Notes: generated by a model from the sequence alone, not told the origin. 64,000 nucleotides of DNA from Cinclus cinclus (GCF_963662255.1 NC_085073.1:1-64000), one strand, 5' to 3'; positions 1 through 10,802 are shown, counted from the stretch's first letter. Numbers and translations are program-made.

Positions 1-25
1 CCATTAGATTGTTAGCCTCCATTGG

Positions 26-62
26 GTAACAATGGTTCCTTGCTTCTCTTAACCTCTGTGGT
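26..62 (+). repeat. Subrepeat 1 (37 bp)
   Basis: It starts GTAACAATGG, or GTCACAATGG in other monomer types. The GTAAC form, found in types A, E and F, creates AACAATGG. It is followed by a pyrimidine-rich stretch, CTTGCTTCTCTTAACC. Confidence 0.85.
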
Positions 63-99
63 GTCACAATGCATTCCATGCCATTTTAGGCCACTTGAT
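63..99 (+). repeat. Subrepeat 2 (37 bp)
   Basis: It starts GTCACAATGCAT and carries the core ATTTTAGGCC. Two common forms exist, TTCCATGCCATTTTAGG and CCCATGCCCTTTTAGG. They help to tell monomer types apart. Confidence 0.85.
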
Positions 100-135
100 G
101 TCACAATGAATCATTTGATTCTTGGCCTCCATGGT
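100..135 (+). repeat. Subrepeat 3 (36 bp)
   Basis: It starts GTCACAATGAATCATTTG and ends CCTCCATGGT. The B' variant lacks one CA here (GTCAATGAATC), which makes its monomer 218 bp. Confidence 0.85.
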
Positions 136-172
136 GTCATAATGGTTCCTTGTTTCTATTGGTCCCCATGCT
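136..172 (+). repeat. Subrepeat 4 (37 bp)
   Basis: This is the most type-specific subrepeat. Forms include CATAATGGTTCC (A), GACATAATAGATCC (B), CATAATATTTCC (C), GGCATAATTGTACCAGG (D, E, G), and CATAATAGTTCC (F). It was therefore the main basis for assigning monomer types. Confidence 0.85.
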
Positions 173-209
173 GTCACAATTCATCCCTGGCCCTTTTACG
201 CCCCCTGAT
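173..209 (+). repeat. Subrepeat 5 (37 bp)
   Basis: It starts GTCACAATTCATCCCTGG with the core CCCTTTTACGCCCCC. Other forms are TTCACAATTC (D, E, G and C), GTAACAATCC (B) and GTCACAGTTC (F, D'). The F form often reads TTCGTCCGTGG, one of the few CpG-bearing stretches. Confidence 0.85.
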
Positions 210-245
210 GCCAAATGGGATCCTGGGATTATTAGCCTCCATTGG
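210..245 (+). repeat. Subrepeat 6 (36 bp)
   Basis: It ends in GCCTCCATTGG, which together with the next monomer's GT(C/A)ACAATGG forms an imperfect inverted repeat at the monomer junction. Most types have CACAAGGGA(T/C)CATTAG here; type A has CAAATGGGATCCTGGG. Confidence 0.85.
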
Positions 246-255
246 GTCACAATGG
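239..255. other. Inverted repeat at monomer junction (example)
   Basis: CCATTG, a 5-base spacer and CAATGG make a 17-bp dyad where one monomer meets the next. It is complete wherever the junction reads CCATTGGGT(C/A)ACAATGG and one pair shorter after GCATTGGG. It recurs about every 220 bp. Whether it forms a hairpin or binds a protein is unknown. Confidence 0.7.
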
Positions 256-1127
256 ATCCTTGCTTCTCTTAACCCCTGTGGTGTCACAATGCATCCCATG
301 CCCTTTTAGGCCACTTGATGTCACAATGAATCATTTGATTCTTGGCCTCCATGGTGGCATAATAGATCCTTGCTTCTATTGGTCCCGGTGCTGTAACAAT
401 CCATCCCTGGCCATTTTAGGCCCCCTGGTGTCACAAGGGATCATTAGATTTTTAGCAAGCATTGGGTCACAATGGTTCCTTGCTTCTCTTAACCTCTGTG
501 GTGTCACAATGCATCCCATGCCCTTTTAGGCCACTTGATGTCACAATGAATCATTTGATTCTTGGCCTCCATGGTGACATAAGAGATCCTTGCTTCTATT
601 GGTCCCCGTGCTGTAACAATTCATCCCTGGCCCTTTTTATACCCCCTGGTGCCACAAGGGATCATTAGATTGTTAGCCTGCATTGGGTCACAATGGCTCC
701 TTGCTTCTCTTAACCTCTGTGGTGTCACAATGCATTCCAAGGCCTTTTATGCCACTTGGTCTTACAATGAACCATTTGATTCTTGGCCTTCATGGTGTCA
801 TAATGGTTCCTTGTTTCTATTGGTCCCCATGCTGTCACAATTCATCCCTGGCCGTTTTACGCCCCCTGGTGTCAAATGGGATCCTGGGATTATTAGCCTC
901 CATTGGGTCACAATGGATCCTTGCTTCTCTGAACCCCTGTGGTGTCACAATGCATCCCATGACCTTTTTTGGCCACTTGATGTCACAATGAATCATTTGA
1001 TTCTTGGCCTCCATGGTGGCATAATAGATCCTTGCTTCTATTGGTCCCTGTGCTGTAACAATCCATCCCTGGCCATTTTAGGCCCCCTGGTGTCACAAGG
1101 GATCATTAGATTTTTAGCCTGCATTGG
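246..1127 (+). repeat. Four-monomer block with two stop-codon losses, copy 1
   Basis: This block recurs at 56979-57860 (offset 56733) and 60062-60943 (offset 59816). It is marked by AAGAGATCC in a B-type monomer, the +1 subrepeat CCCTTTTTATACC, CTTTTATGCC in place of CTTTTAGGCC, and CTTTTTTGG in place of CTTTTAGG. The last two changes remove the TAG that normally ends the open frame in each monomer. That alone creates a 180-codon frame at 649-1191, opening on GTG. It is repeat sequence read through, not a gene. Confidence 0.75.
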
Positions 1128-1609
1128 GTCACAATGGTTCCTTGCTTCTCTTAACCCCTGTGGTGTCACAATGCATCCCATGCCCTTTTAGGCCACTTGA
1201 TGTCACAATGAATCATTTGATTTTTGGCCTCCATGGTGGCATAATTGTACCAGGTTTTAATTGGGCCCCATGCTTTCACAATTCATCCCTGGTCCTTTTA
1301 GGCCCATTGGTGTCACAAGGGACCATTAGATTGTTAGCCTCCATTGGGTAACAATGGTTCCTTGCTTCTCTTAACCTCTGTGGTGTCACAATGCATTCCA
1401 TGCCATTTTAGGCCACTTGATGTCACAATGAATCATTTGATTCTTGGCCTCCATGGTGGCATAATAGTTCCTTGTTTCTATTGGGCCCCATGCTGTCACA
1501 GTTCATCCGTGGTCCTTTTGAACCCCCTGGTGTCAAATGGGATCCTGGGATTATTAGCCTCCATTGGGTCACAACGGATCCTTGCTTCTCGTAACCCCTG
1601 CGGTGTCAC

Positions 1610-4600
1610 AATGCATCCCATGCCCTTTTAGGCCACTTGATGTCACAATGAATCATTTCATTTTTGGCCTCCATGGTGGCATAATTGTACCAGGTTTTAA
1701 TTGGGCCCCATGCTTTCACAATTCATCCCTGGCCGTTTTAGGCCCATTGGTGTCACAAGGGACCATTAGATTGTTAGCCTCCATTGGGTAACAATGGTTC
1801 CTTGCTTCTCTTAACCTCTGTGGTGTCACAATGCATTCCATGCCATTTTAGGCCACTTGATGTCACAATGAATCATTTGATTCTTGGCCTCCATGGTGTC
1901 ATAATGGTTCCTTGTTTCTATTGGGCCCCATGCTGTCACAATTCATCCCTGGCCCTTTTACGCCCCCTGGTGTCAAATGGGATCCTGGGATTATTAGCCT
2001 CCATTGGGTCACAATGGATCCTTGCTTCTCTTAACCCCTGTGGTGTCACAATGCATCCCATGCCCTTTTAGGCCACTTGATGTCAATGAATCATTTGATT
2101 CTTGGCCTCCATGGTGACATAATAGATCCTTGCTTCTATTGGTCCCCGTGCTGTAACAATTCATCCCTGGCCCTTTTTATATCCCCTGGTGCCACAAGGG
2201 ATCATTAGATTGTTAGCCTGCATTGGGTCACAATGGTTCCTTGCTTCTCTTAACCTCTGTGGTGTCACAATGCATTCCAAGCCCTTTTAGGCCACTTGGT
2301 CTTACAATGACCCATTTGATTCTTGGCCTTCATGGTGTCATAATGGTTCCTTGTTTCTATTGGTCCCCATGCTGTCACAATTCATCCCTGGCCCTTTTAC
2401 GCCCCCTGGTGTCAAATGGGATCCTGGGATTATTAGCCTCCATTGGGTCACAATGGATCCTTGCTTCTCTGAACCCCTGTGGTGTCACAATGCATCCCAT
2501 GCCCTTTTAGGCCACTTGATGTCACAATGAATCATTTGATTCTTGGCCTCCATGGTGGCATGATAGATCCTTGCTTCTATTGGTCCCCGTGCTGTAACAA
2601 TCCATCCCTGGCCATTTTAGGCCCCCTGGTGTCACAAGGGACCATTAGATTTTTAGCCTGCATTGGGTCACAATGGTTCCTTGCTTCTCTTAACCCCTGT
2701 GGTGTCACAATGCATCCCATGCCCTTTTAGGCCACTTGATGTCACAATGAATCATTTGATTCTTGGCCTCCATGGTGGCATAATTGTACCAGGTTTTAAT
2801 TGGGCCCCATGCTTTCACAATTCATCCCTGGCCCTTTTAGGCCCATTGGTGTCACAAGGAACCATTAGATTGTTAGCCTCCATTGGGTAACAATGGTTCC
2901 TTGCTTCTCTTAACCTCTGTGGTGTCACAATGCATTCCATGCCATTTTAGGCCACTTGATGTCACAATGAATCATTTGATTCTTGGCCTCCATGGTGTCA
3001 TAATGGTTCCTTGTTTCTATTGGGCCCCATGCTGTCACAATTCATCCCTGGCCCTTTTACGCCCCCTGGTGCCAAATGGGATCCTGGGATTATTAGCCTC
3101 CATTGGGTCACAATGGATCCTTGCTTCTCTTAACCCCTGTGGTGTCACAATGCATCCCATGCCCTTTTAGGCCACTTGATGTCACAATGAATCATTTGAT
3201 TCTTGGCGTCCATGGTGGCATAATAGATCCTTGCTTCTATTGGTCCCCGTGCTGTAACAATCCATCCCTGGCCATTTTAGGCCCCCTGGTGTCACAAGGG
3301 ACCATTAGATTTTTAGCCTGCATTGGGTCACAATGGTTCCTTGCTTCTCTTAACCTCTGTGGTGTCACAATGCATCCCATGCCCTTTTAGGCCACTTGAT
3401 GTCACAATGAATCATTTGATTCTTGGCCTCCATGGTGACATAATAGACCCTTGCTTCTATTGGTCCCCGTGCTGTAACAATTCATCCCTGGCCCTTTTTA
3501 TACCCCCTGGTGCCACAAGGGATCATTAGATTGTTAGCCTGCTTTGGGTCACAATGGTTCCTTGCTTCTCTTAACCTCTGTGGTGTCACAATGCATTCCA
3601 AGCCCTTTTAGGCCACTTGATGTCACAATGAATCATTTGATTCTTGGCCTCCATGGTGGCATAATAGATCCTTGCTTCTATTGGTCCCCGTGCTGTAACA
3701 ATCCATCCCTGGCCATTTTAGGCCCCCTGGTGTCACAAGGGACCATTAGATTTTTAGCCTGCATTGGGTCACAATGGTTCCTTGCTTCTTCTTAACCCCT
3801 GTGGTGTCACAATGCATCCCATGCCCTTTTAGGCCACTTGATGTCACAATGAATCATTTGATTTTTGGCCTCCATGGTGGCATAATTGTACCAGGTTTTA
3901 ATTGGGCCCCATGCTTTCACAATTCATCCCTGGCCGTTTTAGGCCCATTGGTGTCACAAGGGACCATTAGATTGTTAGCCTCCATTGGGTAACAATGGTT
4001 CCTTGCTTCTCTTAACCTCTGTGGTGTCACAATGCATTCCATGCCATTTTAGGCCACTTGATGTCACAATGAATCATTTGATTCTTGGCCTCCATGGTGT
4101 CATAATGGTTCCTTGTTTCTATTGGGCCCCATGCTGTCACAATTCATCCCTGGCCCTTTTACGCCCCCTGGTGTCAAATGGGATCCTGGGATTATTAGCC
4201 TCCATTGGGTCACAATGGATCCTTGCTTCTCTTAACCCCTGTGGTGTCACAATGCATCCCATGCCCTTTTAGGCCACTTGATGTCAATGAATCATTTGAT
4301 TCTTGGCCTCCATGGTGACATAATAGATCCTTGCTTCTATTGGTCCCCGTGCTGTAACAATCCATCCCTGGCCATTTTAGGCCCCCTGGTGTCACAAGGG
4401 ATCATTAGATTGTTAGCCTGCATTGGGTCACAATGGTTCCTTGCTTCTCTTAGGCCCTGTGGTGTCACAATGCATCCCATGCCCTTTTAGGCCACTTGGT
4501 GTTACAATGAATCATTTGAGTCTTGGTGTCTATTGTGTCATAATATTTCCATGTTTTTATTGTGCCCCATGCTTTCACAATTCATCCCTGGCCCTATTGC

Positions 4601-4747
4601 ACCCCCTGGTGTCACAATGGATCATTAGATTGTTAGCCTGCCTTGGGTCACAAAGGATCCTTGCTTCTCTTAACCCCTGTGGTGTCACAATGCATCCCAT
4701 GCCCTTTTAGGCCACTTGATGTCACAATGAATCATTTGATTCTTGGC
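1610..4747 (+). repeat. Outer-domain block, copy 1 (matches 53942-57079)
   Basis: Rare variants line up at a constant offset of 52332 bp: ATTTCATTTTTGG near 1657 and 53989, the CA deletions at 2082/54414 and 4283/56615, GACCCATTTG, GGCATGATAG, TTGGCGTCC near 3205/55537, and CTTCTTCTTAA. A short patch differs: near 3301-3320 this copy has ACCATTAG followed by TTAGCCTGC, while the other has ATCATTAG followed by TTAGCAAGC. That is what a gene-conversion tract would leave. The match stops abruptly near 4748, where the monomer types differ. Confidence 0.75.
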
Positions 4748-5086
4748 CTCCATGGTGTCATAATAGTTCCTTGTTTCTATTGGGCCCCATGCTGTCGCAG
4801 TTCATCCGTGGTCCTTTTGCACCCCCTGGTGTCAAAAGGGATTCTAAGATTGTTAGCCTCCATTGGGTCACAAAGGATCCTTGCTTCTCTTAACCCCTGT
4901 GGTGTCACAATGCATCCCATGCCCTTTTAGGCCACTTGATGTCACAATGAATCATTTGATTTTTGGCCTCCATGGTGGCATAATTGTACCAGGTTTTAAT
5001 TGGGCCCCATGCTTTCACAATTCATCCCTGGCCCTTTTAGGCCCATTGGTGTCACAAGGGACCATTAGATTGTTAGCCTCCATTGG

Positions 5087-5966
5087 GTAACAATGGTTCC
5101 TTGCTTCTCTTAACCTCTGTGGTGTCACAATGCATCCCATGCCATTTTAGGCCACTTGATGTCACAATGAATCATTTGATTCTTGGCCTCCATGGTGTCA
5201 TAATGGTTCCTTGTTTCTATTGGGCCCCATGCTGTCACAATTCATCCCTGGCCCTTTTACGCCCCCTGGTGTCAAATGGGATCCTGGGATTATTAGCCTC
5301 CATTGGGTCACAATGGATCCTTGCTTCTCTTAGCCCCTGTGGTGTCACAATGCATCCCATGCCCTTTTAGGCCACTTGATGTCACAATGAATCATTTGAT
5401 TCTTGGCCTCCATGGTGGCATAATAGATCCTTGCTTCTATTGGTCTCCGTGCTGTAACAATCCATCCCTGGCCATTTTAGGCCCCCTGGTGTCACAAGGG
5501 ATCATTAGATTGTTAGCCTGCATTGGGTCACAATGGTTCCTTGCTTCTCTTAACCTCTGTGGTGTCACAATGCATTCCATGCCATTTTAGGCCACTTGAT
5601 GTCACAATGAATCATTTGATTCTTGGCCTCCATGGTGTCATAATAGTTCCTTGTTTCTATTGGGCCCCATGCTGTCGCAGTTCATCCGTGGTCCTTTTGC
5701 ACCCCCTGGTGTCAAAAGGGATTCTAAGATTGTTAGCCTGCCTTGGGTCACAAAGGATCCTTGCTTCTCTTAACCCCTGTGGTGTCACAATGCATCCCAT
5801 GCCCTTTTAGGCCACTTGATGTCACAATGAATCATTTGATTTTTGGCCTCCATGGTGGCATAATTGTACCAGGTTTTAATTGGGCCCCATGCTTTCACAA
5901 TTCATCCCTGGCCCTTTTAGGCCCATTGGTGTCACAAGGGACCATTAGATTGTTAGCCTCCATTGG
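5087..5966 (+). repeat. Four-monomer block A-B-F-G
   Basis: Four monomers (880 bp) lie between the mixed left domain and the first regular 11-mer. The B monomer carries TGGTCTCCGTG and GGCATAATAG, and the F monomer carries CTGTCGCAGTTC. The same B-F-G order with the same variants recurs at about 43157-43786. Confidence 0.7.
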
Positions 5967-8384
5967 GTAACAATGGTTCCTTGCTTCTCTTAACCTCTGT
6001 GGTGTCACAATGCATCCCATGCCATTTTAGGCCACTTGATGTCACAATGAATCATTTGATTCTTAGCCTCCATGGTGTCATAATGGTTCCTTGTTTCTAT
6101 TGGGCCCCATGCTGTCACAATTCATCCCTGGCCCTTTTACGCCCCCTGGTGTCAAATGGGATCCTGGGATTATTAGCCTCCATTGGGTCACAATGGATCC
6201 TTGCTTCTCTTAACCCCTGTGGTGTCACAATGCATCCCATGCCCTTTTAGGCCACTTGATGTCACAATGAATCATTTGATTCTTGGCCTCCATGGTGACA
6301 TAATAGATCCTTGCTTCTATTGGTCCCGGTGCGGTAACAATCCATCCCTGGCCATTTTAGGCCCCCTGGTGTCACAAGGGATCATTAGATTGTTAGCCTG
6401 CATTGGGTCACAATGGTTCCTTGCTTCTCTTAGCCCCTGTGGTGTCACAATGCATCCCATGCCCTTTTAGGCCACTTGGTGTTACAATGAATCATTTGAG
6501 TCTTGGTCTCTATTGTGTCATAATATTTCCATGTTTTTATTGTGCCCCATGCTTTCACAATTCATCCCTGGCCCTATTGCAAACCCTGGTGTCACAATGG
6601 ATCATTAGATTGTTAACCTGCATTGGGTCACAATGGTTCCTTGCTTCTCTTAACCTCTGTGGTGTCACAAGGCATTCCAAGCCCTTTTAGGCCACTTGGT
6701 CTTACAATGAACCATTTGATTCTTGGCCTCCATGGTGGCATAATTGTACCAGGTTTTAATTGGGCCCCATGCTTTCACAATTCATCCCTGGCCCTTTTAG
6801 GCCCATTGGTGTCACAAGGGACCATTAGATTGTTAGCCTCCATTGGGTAACAATGGTTCCTTGCTTCTCTTAACCTCTGTGGTGTCACAATGCATTCCAT
6901 GCCATTTTAGGCCACTTGATGTCACAATGAATCATTTGATTCTTGGCCTCCATGGTGTCATAATAGTTCCTTGTTTCTATTGGGCCCCATGCTGTCACAG
7001 TTCGTCCGTGGTCCTTTTGCACCCCCTGGTGTCAAAAGGGATTCTAAGATTGTTAGCCTGCCTTGGGTCACAAAGGATCCTTGCTTCTCTTAACCCCTGT
7101 GGTGTCACAATGCATCCCATGCCCTTTTAGGCCACTTGATGTCACAATGAATCATTTGATTTTTGGCCTCCATGGTGGCATAATTGTACCAGGTTTTAAT
7201 TGGGCCCCATGCTTTCACAATTCATCCCTGGCCCTTTTAGGCCCATTGGTGTCACAAGGGACCATTAGATTGTTAGCCTCCATTGGGTAACAATGGTTCC
7301 TTGCTTCTCTTAACCTCTGTGGTGTCACAATGCATTCCATGCCATTTTAGGCCACTTGATGTCACAATGAATCATTTGATTCTTGGCCTCCATGGTGTCA
7401 TAATGGTTCCTTGTTTCTATTGGTCCCCATGCTGTCACAATTCATCCCTGGCCCTTTTACGCCCCCTGGTGTCAAATGGGATCCTGGGATTATTAGCCTC
7501 CATTGGGTCACAATGGATCCTTGCTTCTCTTAACCCCTGTGCTGTCACAATGCATCCCATGCCCTTTTAGGCCACTTGATGTCAATGAATCATTTGATTC
7601 TTGGCCTCCATGGTGACATAATAGATCCTTGCTTCTATAGGTCCCGGTGCGGTAACAATCCATCCCTGGCCATTTTAGGCCCCCTGGTGTCACAAGGGAT
7701 CATTAGATTGTTAGCCTGCATTGGGTCACAATGATTCCTTGCTTCTCTTAGGCCCTGTGGTGTCACAATGCATCCCATGCCCTTTTAGGCCACTTGGTGT
7801 TACAATGAATCATTTGAGTCTTGGTCTCTATTGTGTCATAATATTTCCATGTTTTTATTGCGCCCCATGCTTTCACAATTCATCCCTGGCCCTATTGCAA
7901 ACCCTGGTGTCACAATGGATCATTAGATTGTTAACCTGCATTGGGTCACAATGGTTCCTTGCTTCTCTTAACCTCTGTGGTGTCACAATGCATTCCAAGC
8001 CCTTTTAGGCCACTTGGTCTTACAATGAACCATTTGATTCTTGGCCTTCATGGTGTCATAATGGTTCCTTGCTTCTATAGGTCCCCATGCTGTCACAGTT
8101 CATCCGTGGTCCTTTTGCACCCCCTGGTGTCAAAAGGGATTCTAAGATTGTTAGCCTGCCTTGGGTCACAATGGTTCCTTGCTTCTCTTAACCCCTGTGG
8201 TGTCACAATGCATCCCATGCCCTTTTAGGCCACTTGATGTCACAATGAATCATTTGATTTTTGGCCTCCATGGTGGCATAATTGTACCAGGTTTTAATTG
8301 GGCCCCATGCTTTCACAATTCATCCCTGGCCCTTTTAGGCCCATTGGTGTCACAAGGGACCATTAGATTGTTAGCCTCCATTGG
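5967..8384 (+). repeat. 11-mer HOR (2418 bp), copy 1
   Basis: The monomer order is A-B-C-D-F-G then A-B'-C-D'-G', that is a 6-mer module plus a 5-mer module. The length is 11 x 220 minus the 2-bp deletion in B' at 7581. The first A monomer carries TTCTTAGCCTCC. The same block recurs at an offset of 20008 (25975-28392) and, with more changes, at an offset of 37820 (43787-46204). Confidence 0.8.
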
Positions 8385-10802
8385 GTAACAATGGTTCCTT
8401 GCTTCTCTTAACCTCTGTGGTGTCACAATGCATCCCATGCCATTTTAGGCCACTTGATGTCACAATGAATCATTTGATTCTTGGCCTCCATGGTGTCATA
8501 ATGGTTCCTTGTTTCTATTGGGCCCCATGCTGTCACAATTCATCCCTGGCCCTTTTACGCCCCCTGGTGTCAAATGGGATCCTGGGATTATTAGCCTCCA
8601 TTGGGTCACAATGGATCCTTGCTTCTCTTAACCCCTGTGCTGTCACAATGCATCCCATGCCCTTTTAGGCCACTTGATGTCACAATGAATCATTTGATTC
8701 TTGGCCTCCATGGTGACATAATAGATCCTTGCTTCTATTGGTCCCGGTGCTGTAACAATCCATCCCTGGCCATTTTAGGCCCCCTGGTGTCACAAGGGAT
8801 CATTAGATTGTTAGCCTGCATTGGGTCACAATGGTTCCTTGCTTCTCTTAGCCCCTGTGGTGTCACAATGCATCCCATGCCCTTTTAGGCCACTTGGTGT
8901 TACAATGAATCATTTGAGTCTTGGTCTCTATTGTGTCATAATATTTCCATGTTTTTATTGTGCCCCATGCTTTCACAATTCATCCCTGGCCCTATTGCAA
9001 ACCCTGGTGTCACAATGGATCATTAGATTGTTAACCTGCATTGGGTCACAATGGTTCCTTGCTTCTCTTAACCTCTGTGGTGTCACAATGCATTCCAAGC
9101 CCTTTTAGGCCACTTGGTCTTACAATGAACAATTTGATTCTTGGCCTCCATGGTGGCATAATTGTACCAGGTTTTAATTGGGCCCCATGCTTTCACAATT
9201 CATCCCTGGCCCTTTTAGGCCCATTGGTGTCACAAGGGACCATTAGATTGTTAGCCTCCATTGGGTAACAATGGTTCCTTGCTTCTCTTAACCTCTGTGG
9301 TGTCACAATGCATTCCATGCCATTTTAGGCCACTTGATGTCACAATGAATCATTTGATTCTTGGCCTCCATGGTGTCATAATAGTTCCTTGTTTCTATTG
9401 GGCCCCATGCTGTCACAGTTCGTCCGTGGTCCTTTTGCACCCCCTGGTGTCAAAAGGGATTCTAAGATTGTTAGCCTGCCTTGGGTCACAAAGGATCCTT
9501 GCTTCTCTTAACCCCTGTGGTGTCACAATGCATCCCATGCCCTTTTAGGCCACTTGATGTCACAATGAATCATTTGATTTTTTTCCTCCATGGTGGCATA
9601 ATTGTACCAGGTTTTAATTGGGCCCCATGCTTTCACAATTCATCCCTGGCCCTTTTAGGCCCATTGGTGTCACAAGGGACCATTAGATTGTTAGCCTCCA
9701 TTGGGTAACAATGGTTCCTTGCTTCTCTTAACCTCTGTGGTGTCACAATGCATCCCATGCCATTTTAGGCCACTTGATGTCACAATGAATCATTTGATTC
9801 TTAGCCTCCATGGTGTCATAATGGTTCCTTGTTTCTATTGGGCCCCATGCTGTCACAATTCATCCCTGGCCCTTTTACGCCCCCTGGTGTCAAATGGGAT
9901 CCTGGGATTATTAGCCTCCATTGGGTCACAATGGATCCTTGCTTCTCTTAACCCCTGTGCTGTCACAATGCATCCCATGCCCTTTTAGGCCACTTGATGT
10001 CAATGAATCATTTGATTCTTGGCCTCCATGGTGACATAATAGATCCTTGCTTCTATAGGTCCCGGTGCGGTAACAATCCATCCCTGGCCATTTTAGGCCC
10101 CCTGGTGTCACAAGGGATCATTAGATTGTTAGCCTGCATTGGGTCACAATGATTCCTTGCTTCTCTTAGGCCCTGTGGTGTCACAATGCATCCCATGCCC
10201 TTTTAGGCCACTTGGTGTTACAATGAATCATTTGAGTCTTGGTCTCTATTGTGTCATAATATTTCCATGTTTTTATTGTGCCCCATGCTTTCACAATTCA
10301 TCCCTGGCCCTATTGCAAACCCTGGTGTCACAATGGATCATTAGATTGTTAACCTGCATTGGGTCACAATGGTTCCTTGCTTCTCTTAACCTCTGTGGTG
10401 TCACAATGCATTCCAAGACCTTTTAGGCCACTTGGTCTTACAATGAACCATTTGATTCTTGGCCTTCATGGTGTCATAATGGTTCCTTGCTTCTATAGGT
10501 CCCCATGCTGTCACAGTTCATCCGTGGTCCTTTTGCACCCCCTGGTGTCAAAAGGGATTCTAAGATTGTTAGCCTGCCTTGGGTCACAATGGTTCCTTGC
10601 TTCTCTTAACCCCTGTGGTGTCACAATGCATCCCATGCCCTTTTAGGCCACTTGATGTCACAATGAATCATTTGATTTTTGGCCTCCATGGTGGCATAAT
10701 TGTACCAGGTTTTAATTGGGCCCCATGCTTTCACAATTCATCCCTGGCCCTTTTAGGCCCATTGGTGTCACAAGGGACCATTAGATTGTTAGCCTCCATT
10801 GG
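8385..10802 (+). repeat. 11-mer HOR (2418 bp), copy 2
   Basis: This is a second tandem copy of A-B-C-D-F-G-A-B'-C-D'-G'. Here the fifth monomer is still F directly after D, so hybrid monomer E is absent. The B' deletion lies at 9999. A private GG-to-TT double change near 9584 (ATTTTTTTCCTCC) marks its G monomer and was not seen in other copies. Confidence 0.8.

Larger units (their letters stand above)
26..135 (+). repeat. 110-bp half-unit, first half of monomer
   Basis: This half holds subrepeats 1-3 (37+37+36 bp). Aligned by hand to the second half it matches subrepeat by subrepeat: 1 with 4 at about 73%, 2 with 5 at about 76%, and 3 with 6 (sixth subrepeat taken from B/G-type monomers) at about 81%. 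These values are higher than between neighbouring subrepeats, so the 220-bp monomer looks like a diverged duplication of a 110-bp trimer. Confidence 0.85.
26..245 (+). repeat. Reference 220-bp monomer (type A)
   Basis: This is one complete monomer, phased to start at GTAAC. It divides into six subrepeats of 37, 37, 36, 37, 37 and 36 bp, each starting with a form of GTCACAATG. Fixed internal landmarks are ATGCAT in the second subrepeat (a variable TGCATTCC in some copies), CCATGG at the end of the third, and GCCTCCATTGG at the end of the sixth. In many other copies the fourth subrepeat also carries GGGCCCC. Type A is defined by GTAAC at the start, CATAATGGTTCC in the fourth subrepeat and CAAATGGGATCCTGGG in the sixth. 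Here that last motif reads CCAAATGGG. Confidence 0.93.
136..245 (+). repeat. 110-bp half-unit, second half of monomer
   Basis: This half holds subrepeats 4-6 (37+37+36 bp). It begins GTCATAATGGTTCCTTG, closely matching GTAACAATGGTTCCTTG at the start of the first half. Its last subrepeat ends GCCTCCATTGG, as the third ends GCCTCCATGGT. The equal lengths and matching order support an ancestral 110-bp unit. Confidence 0.85.
1..5342 (+). repeat. Left mixed domain of the array
   Basis: Monomers here follow no clean 11-mer or 12-mer order, and many carry private substitutions. The domain also holds 1-bp insertions that are missing from the centre: CCCTTTTTATA in subrepeat 5 at 613-650, 2153-2190 and 3474-3511, CTTTTTTGG near 963-971, and CTTCTTCTTAA near 3786. 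Long stretches match the far right of the window rather than the adjacent centre (1-1790 with 59817-61606, and about 1610-4747 with 53942-57079). I read this as an older, less homogenised part of the array. The right edge is approximate. Confidence 0.7.

Noticed and set aside
26..245. CRISPR-like array with repeats of about 37 bp
   Set aside because: The subrepeats are directly adjacent with no unique spacers, each differs at many positions, and the pattern fits a eukaryotic satellite.
22..309. Open frames of about 75-95 codons recurring every 220 bp on the + strand across the whole window
   Set aside because: They open on TTG within TTGGGT(C/A)AC, end at the TAG of the TTTTAGG core, overlap the next copy, and shift frame each monomer because 220 is not a multiple of three. 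They are a by-product of the repeat.
885..898. GGCC-flanked short hairpins such as GGCCATTTTAGGCC in B monomers
   Set aside because: GGCC is self-complementary, so a four-base stem arises trivially. The form is not shared by all types and nothing suggests a terminator or an RNA.
649..1191. 180-codon frames here and at 57382-57924 and 60465-61007
   Set aside because: They exist only because TTTTAGG changed to TTTTATG and TTTTTTGG removed two stops. They open on GTG and translate only satellite sequence. There is no recognisable domain.
4210..4395. 61-68 codon frames on the minus strand, mostly across B' monomers
   Set aside because: They are caused by the 2-bp deletion joining two frames of the repeat. 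They recur with the HOR period and have no coding features.
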